Shown here: positions 7,299 to 13,530 of the stretch, in pieces
Layout of the letters: every line of letters starts with the position of its first letter
How positions within the stretch are numbered: the first letter of the stretch is position 1
Source of the DNA: DATMQA01 sp035566895
GTDB lineage: Bacteria > Verrucomicrobiota > Verrucomicrobiia > Limisphaerales > UBA8199
Assembly: GCA_035566895.1 (NCBI GenBank)
Contig: DATMQA010000136.1
Coordinates: forward strand, 1 to 32,318
Reading direction: 5' to 3'
DNA length: 32,318 nucleotides
Position numbers and translations under genes: made by a program
Notes under the pieces: model-generated
Told to the model about the DNA's origin: nothing
The model's input: the letters and a program-made list of their open reading frames with translations, nothing else
Databases searched by the model: none

Positions 7299-8774
7299 TT
7301 AGATCCTTTTTACGAAGGCGCGGATCGTAGCGATTATGTAGTCGAGCATCTCGCGCGTCAGGCCCGGATAAGTTCCCACGAAGAAGACTTCTTTCATGAT
7401 CGTGTCGGCGCCGGGCAAATCGCCAACGACGCGGAACGAGTCCGGCCGGTCTTTCTTCAGTTGCACCAATACGGGTTGGCGGAGGAGGTTGCCGCCGAAG
7501 AGCATGCGGTTGCCGATTTTCTTTTCGTCCAGGTAACGGGCGAGCTCGAACTTTTTGAAGGGCGCGGTTGGTTTTACGCTCAACATGAATCCGAACCACG
7601 AGCAGGTCGTCCGATGGCCGGAGTTGTCCCAGGCGAAGCCGTTTGGGGTCCAGCCGGTGGCGTGGGTTGGCAGCATGAAGTCGAAGAACTCGGCGCAATC
7701 GTTGAGGCCGCGGCGGAGATAGTCCCAATTATCGATGCGGGCCTGGATGAACTGCGGCAGGCGCTGGAGTTGGACGCAGCCGATGGCAGCCTGGATGTCC
7801 AGCGGCTTGAGGTTGTAGCCCAAGTGGGAATAGATGTATTTGTGGTCGTAACCCCGAGGCAGTTCGCCCAGCTTCCAGTCAAAGCGTTTGCCGCAGGTAT
7901 TATCTTTACCGCTGGCGCACCAGCAATCGCGTCCCCAATCGCGAAAGCTTTCGATGATGACCTTGAGCTTCAGGCTCTGGACGATATTGACGGCGCCGCC
8001 TTCACCGAGGGTCAGATGATGGGGCGGATAAAACGATTGCGTCGAGAGGTCGCCGAACGTGCCGGTGAGTTTGTCATCGTAACGGCAGCCGAGGGCGTCG
8101 CAGTTATCCTCGACAAGCCAGAGTTGATGTTTGCGGCAGAACTCGGTGACGGCGGCAAGGTTGAAAGGATTGCCAAGCGTGTGGGCCATGAAGACGGCCC
8201 TCGTCTTGTTTTCGCGATAGGCCTCTTCAAGCTGCTCGACCCGGGCATTGAGGGTAATCGGATCGTTATCGATGAACACCGGCACGAAACCATTCTGCAG
8301 GATGGGCGCTACGGTGGTAGGAAATCCGGCGGCGACGGTGATGATTTCATCGCCAGGTTTTAGTCGGCGGGCGCCCAGGCGCGGGCTGGACAGCGCGCAG
8401 GCGGCCAGCAGATTCGCAGAGGAGCCGCTGTTGCAGAGCACGCTGGCCTTGACGCCGAGAAAGTCGGCCAGGCCCTTTTCGAAGGCCTCACCTTCCTTGC
8501 CAAGCGTGAGCCAGAAGTCGAGGGTAGCACCCACTGCAGCCGCGACTTCTTCTTCGGTAAAAACCCGGCCGGCGTAAGGGACGGTGGTGGACCCGGGCAC
8601 AAAGCCGGGCCGTTCGGCACCAGCTTCCTCATCTAATTCGTATCCAGGGCGATTGGCATGGTGGGTTTGTCGGGAAAACTCCCTGACCAGACGTAGGATC
8701 TCCGCTTTCAAAGTGGCAATGTCTCCCGTCTGAGGTTCGGTTGCGCCGACAAGACTCGAATTTGGGCGGGTCAT
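7299..8774 (-). CDS. rfbH: CDP-4-keto-6-deoxyglucose-3-dehydratase (E1), PMP and [2Fe-2S] dependent
   Basis: A 491-residue enzyme of the aminotransferase fold that removes the C3 hydroxyl of CDP-4-keto-6-deoxyglucose, using pyridoxamine phosphate and an iron-sulfur centre. The lysine of ordinary aminotransferases is replaced by histidine in SFYPPHHLTLGEGGA (His252/253), the diagnostic change of this family. The cluster ligands are visible as Cys225, Cys284, Cys286 and Cys294, giving C-x58-C-x-C-x7-C, nearly the spacing known for Yersinia E1; Cys230 is an extra nearby cysteine. The ATG at 8774 overlaps the rfbG stop in an ATGA junction; the longer TTG start at 8786 is less likely. The enzyme normally needs an E3 flavin/Fe-S reductase (AscD/RfbI), which is not encoded in this window. 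Confidence 0.94.
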   Translation of the reverse strand: MTRPNSSLVGATEPQTGDIATLKAEILRLVREFSRQTHHANRPGYELDEEAGAERPGFVPGSTTVPYAGRVFTEEEVAAAVGATLDFWLTLGKEGEAFEKGLADFLGVKASVLCNSGSSANLLAACALSSPRLGARRLKPGDEIITVAAGFPTTVAPILQNGFVPVFIDNDPITLNARVEQLEEAYRENKTRAVFMAHTLGNPFNLAAVTEFCRKHQLWLVEDNCDALGCRYDDKLTGTFGDLSTQSFYPPHHLTLGEGGAVNIVQSLKLKVIIESFRDWGRDCWCASGKDNTCGKRFDWKLGELPRGYDHKYIYSHLGYNLKPLDIQAAIGCVQLQRLPQFIQARIDNWDYLRRGLNDCAEFFDFMLPTHATGWTPNGFAWDNSGHRTTCSWFGFMLSVKPTAPFKKFELARYLDEKKIGNRMLFGGNLLRQPVLVQLKKDRPDSFRVVGDLPGADTIMKEVFFVGTYPGLTREMLDYIIATIRAFVKRI

Positions 8775-9871
8775 TCTTTTGCCCAATCAAGGTTTTTGTG
8801 CTGCGCAGCCTCGACGTAGCCGTCGATTTGCGAGCTCGAGAAGTCCAGCATTTTTGGATCGCCTGTCACGTGCCGCTGATAATACCATAGCACAGAGCGG
8901 CGAACAGCCTCCTTAAAATCCCAGGCTGGGTACCAGTTGAGCAGCGCGCCTGCCTTTTCAATCGAAAGGGAGAGGAGCATGGCTTCGTGAGGACTCCCCG
9001 GAGCGGAAGCATCCTTCCACTCGCCCGGCCAGGATAGCAGAATCTCCTCGACCAGCCGGCGTACTGGCTGACGCGCCGAGGGCTCCGGACCGAAATTGAA
9101 GGAACTCGCCAAGGGCGAAGTCTTTGGTTGCGCCGCCAGCCGCGCTCCCAGCCAAAGATAGCCGCTGATACATTCCAAGACATGCTGCCAGGGACGAATC
9201 GCGGAGGGGTTGCGAACAGGTATGGGTTGCTTATCCACCAGGGCGCGCACACCATCCGGCACAATGCGATCCTGGGCGTAGTCTCCTCCGCCAATGACGT
9301 TGCCCGCGCGGGCGGTTGCCACCGGACCAAGTTTTGGGTTGGGTCGGAAGAACGAACGGTGCCAGGCGTTGGCAACGAGTTCCGCCGCCGCTTTGCTCAT
9401 GGAATAGACATCATGGCCTCCAAGGGGATCGGTCTCCCGATAGGCATACTCCCATTCACGGTTCTCATAGCACTTGTCGCTGGTGATGACAATCACGGGG
9501 CATGGTAGGGCGGCCCGCCGCACCGCTTCCAAAAGGTTGGCGGTGCCCAGAGCATTTGTTTGGAAGGTCTCCAGGGGCTCTTCATACGAGCGCCGCACGA
9601 TGGGCTGGGCCGCCAGATGGAAAATAATATCCGGCTGCGCGGGTTTGAGTGCGGCGATCAAACGGTCCAGATTGCGGATATCGCATTCGGCTTCGCCTGA
9701 AAAAACCTCCGTTCGGAAGGTATCGTAAAGATTTGGGGTTGTGGGAGGTGGGAGGCTAATCCCCCACACACGAGCGCCGAGTTTCCAAAGCCAGAGAGAA
9801 AGCCAGCCGCCTTTAAAACCAGTATGACCGGTGACCAAGACCCGCTTATTCCTGTAGAATGAATTAAACAT
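8771..9871 (-). CDS. rfbG: CDP-glucose 4,6-dehydratase
   Basis: An extended SDR of 366 aa that converts CDP-glucose to CDP-4-keto-6-deoxyglucose with bound NAD. The NAD-binding motif TGHTGFKGGWL (14-24) is the form typical of this enzyme, and FHLAAQPIVRRSYEEP (84-99) follows. ITSDK (129-133) and Tyr156-x3-Lys160 (YSMSK) form the active site. Both ends are coupled: the ATG overlaps the lhgO stop by 8 nt (ATGTTTAA), and the stop overlaps the rfbH ATG by 4 nt. It is the second committed step of the CDP-dideoxyhexose pathway encoded by this operon. Confidence 0.95.
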   Translation of the reverse strand: MFNSFYRNKRVLVTGHTGFKGGWLSLWLWKLGARVWGISLPPPTTPNLYDTFRTEVFSGEAECDIRNLDRLIAALKPAQPDIIFHLAAQPIVRRSYEEPLETFQTNALGTANLLEAVRRAALPCPVIVITSDKCYENREWEYAYRETDPLGGHDVYSMSKAAAELVANAWHRSFFRPNPKLGPVATARAGNVIGGGDYAQDRIVPDGVRALVDKQPIPVRNPSAIRPWQHVLECISGYLWLGARLAAQPKTSPLASSFNFGPEPSARQPVRRLVEEILLSWPGEWKDASAPGSPHEAMLLSLSIEKAGALLNWYPAWDFKEAVRRSVLWYYQRHVTGDPKMLDFSSSQIDGYVEAAQHKNLDWAKE

Positions 9872-11075
9872 TTGTTAACGCCTGCAATTTGTGGGCAATC
9901 CGTTGACCGATCGCCAGCGAAGCGGTCGCAGCGGGTGAGGGCGCATTGAGCACATGGAGGATACCCGGTCCTTCCTCGAAATGGAAGTCCTCGACCAACT
10001 TGCCTTCCGGGAGCATGGCCTGCGCGCGGACACCGGCACCGCCGGGGACCAGGTCCTCAGCCTGGATTTCGGGCACCAACTTCTGTAAGGAGCGCGTGAA
10101 CTCGCCTTTGGAGAGCGAGCGGCGGATTTCGTAGCCACACATGCTGGGATAGGCGGCAAGGAAGCGCCAGAGGCCGGGGAACAGGAGCGCCTCGGCCAAA
10201 TCGCGGGGATTGATTTGGCTCCAGCGGTAGCCTTCGCGTGAAAAGGCGAGCACCGCGTTCGGGCCCGCCTCGATCCCACCGTGAATCAGGCGGGTGAAGT
10301 GCACGCCCAGGAACGGGAATTTCGGGTCGGGCACCGGGTAGATAAGATTGCGGACCAGGCATTGGCGCTCGGGGCGAAGCTTGAAGTACTCGCCGCGGAA
10401 AGGGACGATTTTAGCGGTGGGATGCTGGCCGGACGCCTTGACGAGGCGGTCCGCATGGAGACCGCCGCAGGTGACGAGGAATTTGGCGCGGAAGTCCCCG
10501 GCGGGAGTTTCGGCGACCCAGGCGCCATTGTCGGGGCGCAGACGGGTGACGCGCGCGCCCAGGCGGACCTCGCCGCCGGACTGGCGAATGAGTTCGCCCA
10601 GCTTCTCGGTAACGGCGGGGTAATCCACAATGCCTTCCTGCGGCACATGAACGGCTGCAATGCCGGCGGCGTGCGGCTCGATTTCTTTGATCTGTTCGGG
10701 CGTCAGCTTGCGCAGCCCTTTCAAACCGTTGGCATTGCCCCGGTCCCAAAGCGTTTCGAGACGAGGCAATTCTTCGGGCAAAGTGGCGACAACGATTTTG
10801 CCGCATTGCTCGTGGGCGATGCGGTGTTCCTGGCAGAAGGCGAGCATCTGCTGCAGGCCTTCGACGGCGAGTTGGGCCTTGGCCGAGCCGGGTTTGTAAT
10901 AGAGGCCGGCATGAAGGACGCCGCTGTTATTGCCGGTTTGGTGGCGGCCCAGACCTTCTTCTTTTTCCAGAAGGAGCACCTTCAAACCCGGCCGCGCCTG
11001 CTGCAACCGCCAGGCCGTCGCCAGACCGACGATACCGCCGCCCACAATTAAAACATCATTAACCGCTGTGGTCAT
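9864..11075 (-). CDS. lhgO: L-2-hydroxyglutarate oxidase/dehydrogenase, FAD-dependent
   Basis: A 403-residue FAD enzyme of the DAO family that oxidises L-2-hydroxyglutarate to 2-oxoglutarate. The dinucleotide-binding motif is DVLIVGGGIVGLATAW (7-22). LhgO-type signatures follow: NNSGVLHAGLYYKPGS, VPFRGEYFKL, FPFLGVHFTR and the C-terminal LNAPSPAATASLAIG. It normally salvages a metabolic by-product and passes electrons to the quinone pool. Here it is wedged between rfbF and rfbG and overlaps both (17 bp and 8 bp), so it is co-expressed with the CDP-sugar genes. That suggests it recycles 2-hydroxyglutarate formed by a linked sugar oxidoreductase, but this is inference. The start codon lies inside a CCACAGATGACCACAG repeat. 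Confidence 0.9.
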   Translation of the reverse strand: MTTAVNDVLIVGGGIVGLATAWRLQQARPGLKVLLLEKEEGLGRHQTGNNSGVLHAGLYYKPGSAKAQLAVEGLQQMLAFCQEHRIAHEQCGKIVVATLPEELPRLETLWDRGNANGLKGLRKLTPEQIKEIEPHAAGIAAVHVPQEGIVDYPAVTEKLGELIRQSGGEVRLGARVTRLRPDNGAWVAETPAGDFRAKFLVTCGGLHADRLVKASGQHPTAKIVPFRGEYFKLRPERQCLVRNLIYPVPDPKFPFLGVHFTRLIHGGIEAGPNAVLAFSREGYRWSQINPRDLAEALLFPGLWRFLAAYPSMCGYEIRRSLSKGEFTRSLQKLVPEIQAEDLVPGGAGVRAQAMLPEGKLVEDFHFEEGPGILHVLNAPSPAATASLAIGQRIAHKLQALTNV

Positions 11076-11880
11076 CTGTGGTTAGCTTCGGGAACCATGG
11101 TGGGTTAGAGGATTCGGCGAGTTTGGTGAGGTGCTCGCGGTCGCGCTGAGTATCCATGCAGGCCCAGAAGCCGCGATGACGGTAGATGTTCAATTGCCCA
11201 TCACGGGCCAACCGAATCAAAGGCTCCCGTTCGAGCACGCAATCCTCCTTCTCGGAAAGGTATTTGGCCACGTCACGATGGAAGAAGAAGTAGCCGCCAT
11301 TGATCCAATGGTCTTCGATGTCGGGTTTTTCGGCAAACTCGACCACGCGGTCGCCCTCGACCTTGATTTCGCCGAAGCGAGAGAGAGGGTTGATACCCAG
11401 CACCGTGCCAAGTTTTCCGCCTTTGAGATGGCATTGCAGTTCATCGACCAGGTTGGCATCGGTGACGCCATCGCCATAGGTGACGGCGAAATGCTCGGTA
11501 TGGCCGAGGTATTTGCGGGTGGCCTGGGCGACGCGGCTGCCGGTCATGTGCTTCTCGCCGGTATGGGCGAGGGTAACTTCCCAGTCCAGATCATATCGAT
11601 GCTCGTGGACGGTGACTTCGTTGGTCTTGAGGCGGATAGTACAGTCGGCGTTATGCAGGTGGATATTGGCGAAATAATCTTTGATCAAGTCGGCTTTGAA
11701 GCCGAGGCAGAGGACGAAGCGGCGGAAACCCTGGCGGGCGTAGATTTGCATGATGTGCCAGAGGATGGGGTGTTCGCCGATGGGGACCATGGGCTTGGGG
11801 CGGAATTCGGTTTCTTCTTTCAGCCGGGTGCCAAGGCCACCGCAGAGGATAAAGACGGGAATCTGGTTGGGACTAATCAT
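11059..11880 (-). CDS. rfbF: Glucose-1-phosphate cytidylyltransferase
   Basis: A 273-residue nucleotidyltransferase making CDP-glucose from glucose-1-phosphate and CTP, the first step of CDP-dideoxyhexose synthesis. The N-terminal signature FILCGGLGTRLKEETEFRPKPMV (10-32) is the RfbF form of the pyrophosphorylase motif; GVTDANLVDEL and GEIKVEGDRVVEFAEKP follow further on. The length fits when translation starts at the ATG at 11880. The frame runs upstream through repeat DNA to 12207, but that part opposes the glycosyltransferase and is not credible. The final residues (LTTDDHSG) are encoded by CATCTGTGG-type repeat and look like an added tail. It is the first gene of the operon, and its 5' leader is repeat DNA without a clear ribosome-binding site. 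Confidence 0.94.
   Translation of the reverse strand: MISPNQIPVFILCGGLGTRLKEETEFRPKPMVPIGEHPILWHIMQIYARQGFRRFVLCLGFKADLIKDYFANIHLHNADCTIRLKTNEVTVHEHRYDLDWEVTLAHTGEKHMTGSRVAQATRKYLGHTEHFAVTYGDGVTDANLVDELQCHLKGGKLGTVLGINPLSRFGEIKVEGDRVVEFAEKPDIEDHWINGGYFFFHRDVAKYLSEKEDCVLEREPLIRLARDGQLNIYRHRGFWACMDTQRDREHLTKLAESSNPPWFPKLTTDDHSG
11072..11085. repeat. CATCTGTGG-type repeat at the rfbF/lhgO junction
   Basis: TCATCTGTGGTTAG, preceded by CTGTGG, reads on the coding strand as CTAACCACAGATGACCACAG. It contains the lhgO ATG and codes for the last residues of RfbF. The same words occur at 6604-6620. Confidence 0.5.
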
Positions 11881-11885
11881 CACGG

Positions 11886-11989
11886 CCACAAAAGAACACA
11901 AAGAAAACAAAGAATAAAGCCGGAAAAAGAACAGCCAAAACATTGAATTTCTTCTTCGCGCCTTCGCGTCTTCGCTGCTAATTCTTGTG
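11886..11989. repeat. CACAAAAGA/CTTCGCG-type intergenic repeat, copy B
   Basis: About 104 bp between the divergent rfbF and GT2 genes. It starts CCACAAAAGAACACAAAGAA, as copy A at 7186 does, and ends with CGCCTTCGCGTCTTCGCTG. The 115-bp intergenic region is almost entirely this repeat, so any promoters for the two divergent units must lie inside it. I could not pick out a convincing -35/-10 pair. Confidence 0.55.
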
Positions 11990-11995
11990 TCTAAG

Positions 11996-12958
11996 ATGAT
12001 CACGACGTCTATACCTGTCCGTAACGGAGCGCAGTTTATTTTGCAAACGCTTGAATCGCTGGCGCAGCAGACGCGGCGGCCCGAGCGGGTGGTGGTGTTG
12101 GATAATTGCTCGACGGATGACACACCGGAGATGGTGCAGGGCTTCAAGGGCCTGCCGCTGGAATATATTCGCAATCCGAGGGACCTCGGTCCGTTCGGCA
12201 ATTTCAATCGCTGCCTCGATTTTTCGGCTGAGACTGATTACCTGCAGATTCTGCACGGGGATGACCTGATTGCGCCGAAGTTTTATGAAGTGATGGCAGG
12301 GCACCTGGAGGATTGCACCGGGCGCGGCCTAGCCTGGTGCCTGGACGAACGCATCGACGAGCAAGGGAAACGGCTCAGTATTTCGGGCAAACCCGATGGC
12401 CACGTGCAGGTGCTGGAGGTGGACACGTTCCTGGCGCGCAAGGCCGAGATTGGCAATCAGGCCTTCTGCGCGACGTTGCTCAAGACCAACCGCCAGTCAG
12501 CGCCAGAGCGGTTTCCGGAAGACATGCCGATCCTGGGCGACATGGTGTTTTGGCCCAAGTTTGGGGCTCACTGTCAGAAGCTGGTGACGGTAAACCTCGT
12601 GCTGGCCCACTACCGCTGGCACGGGTCGAACGAGACGGTTGTTCGCGCGCCGACCATCGAGGCATTGATCGTGGATGAATGGCGCACCACACAGCAAGTT
12701 GAGGCGTTGCGGGGCAAATCGCCGGGGTTAATACGGCGGATGAAACTCAAGGGGCTGCTGGCGGTGCGCTCGGGGATCAAGGCGAAGCGGTTTCGGCAAC
12801 TGGGGAACCGGGGGTATGCGAAGGAGATCGTGAAGACAGCGAGCGGCTACACGGGCTGGCCGCTGTGGGTGGCAGGGCAAATGTTGGTGGAATTGAGGGA
12901 GTTGTTGGTGTTTAAGATTGGCGGGCGCCCGCGGCATAAACAGAACATTTTCAGTTGA
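11996..12958 (+). CDS. Glycosyltransferase family 2
   Basis: A 320-residue GT-A glycosyltransferase. The N-terminus MITTSIPVRNGAQFILQTLESL and VVVLDNCSTDDTPEMV (32-47) form the nucleotide-binding half, and HGDD (87-90) is the metal-binding DxD equivalent. NPRDLGPFGNFNRCL (60-74) is typical of the rhamnosyl/dideoxyhexosyl-type GT2 group. There is no membrane helix, so it would act at the cytoplasmic face on a lipid-linked acceptor. It is divergent from rfbF and shares its 115-bp upstream region, which makes it a candidate to transfer the CDP-linked sugar made by that operon; the donor is an inference. I chose the ATG at 11996 over the GTG at 11987. Confidence 0.88.
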   Translation: MITTSIPVRNGAQFILQTLESLAQQTRRPERVVVLDNCSTDDTPEMVQGFKGLPLEYIRNPRDLGPFGNFNRCLDFSAETDYLQILHGDDLIAPKFYEVMAGHLEDCTGRGLAWCLDERIDEQGKRLSISGKPDGHVQVLEVDTFLARKAEIGNQAFCATLLKTNRQSAPERFPEDMPILGDMVFWPKFGAHCQKLVTVNLVLAHYRWHGSNETVVRAPTIEALIVDEWRTTQQVEALRGKSPGLIRRMKLKGLLAVRSGIKAKRFRQLGNRGYAKEIVKTASGYTGWPLWVAGQMLVELRELLVFKIGGRPRHKQNIFS

Positions 12959-13029
12959 GAAAACTAACAGCGACGAGCGGCAACCAAAGAGTTAAATGCG
13001 GGACAACACGTTTGCGAACGCACCAGAGA

Positions 13030-13048
13030 TTTGCGCAAGCTGCGCAAA
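13030..13048. terminator. Perfect 8-bp inverted repeat after the GT2 gene
   Basis: TTTGCGCA and TGCGCAAA are separated by AGC, giving an 8-bp stem with a 3-nt loop, 72 bp past the GT2 stop and about 85 bp before the truncated FG-GAP gene. It is followed by CTTTG rather than a T-tract, so it could be a weak terminator or an operator dyad. A smaller dyad, CGTTTGCGAACG, lies just upstream. Confidence 0.35.
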
Positions 13049-13134
13049 CTTTGATGGATAGTGGTGCAAGGAAGGACTAGGAAATTGAGCAAGGAAGAGC
13101 CAGAGTGGCGGAAGAATTCCGGTTTACGGGACCA

Positions 13135-13527
13135 ATGAAGACAAGCCAATGGGAGACAACGAAACGCCGATACGTTTTCCCACCTTTTTTGAAGTCCATA
13201 GCGGTGTCGCTCGGCCTTGAGGTAAGCCTTTTATTTCTGTTGCTGAGCAGTCCGAGTGCTGAGGCGCAGGGGCCGGACAAAGTGGAGGATAAAGTTATGG
13301 GGTGGCGGCATCTTTCGAGCTCAACGGGCGATTTGCCAGTGCCAGGGGCATCAACCGAGCAAACGGGCGCGCTGGTGGCCGATCTGGACAAGGACGGCAC
13401 GAACGATTTCGTCATCAGCTTCCGGAAGGTGGCGCCGGCAGTGGTTTGGTATCTGCGGATATCTTGGATAAACCATACAATTGGGAAGCGCCGCGGATTG
13501 ATCTTTGACTCCAATACTAGACAATAG
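13135..13527 (+). pseudogene. Truncated secreted FG-GAP/VCBS repeat protein
   Basis: The frame encodes a basic N-terminus, a hydrophobic signal segment (SIAVSLGLEVSLLFLLLSSPSAEAQ), and the beginning of an FG-GAP propeller with a calcium-binding loop, VADLDKDGTNDFVIS, followed by PAVVWY. It then runs into unrelated residues and stops after about 130 aa, three bases before addB begins. Intact secreted proteins of this type usually run to several hundred residues with further repeats. It looks like a 3' deletion, with the break near 13450. The frame can also start at a GTG at 13105, which has a better ribosome-binding site (AAGGAAGAG). Whether the fragment is still made cannot be told. Confidence 0.6.
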
Positions 13528-13530
13528 GGC

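Noticed and set aside
7461..8363. 300-codon plus-strand frame opposite rfbH
   Set aside because: It is the antisense of a clearly recognised enzyme and has no family features. The same applies to frames at 10281-11051 (opposite lhgO) and 17863-18642 (opposite nadB).
11881..12207. N-terminal extension of the rfbF frame
   Set aside because: It overlaps the GT2 coding sequence and repeat DNA, and RfbF proteins begin just before the GGLGTRL motif, as the ATG at 11880 gives.
11059..13104. Possible mobile element around the sugar operon
   Set aside because: No transposase, integrase, terminal inverted repeats or tRNA gene is present; the repeats seen are short non-coding words rather than an IS element.
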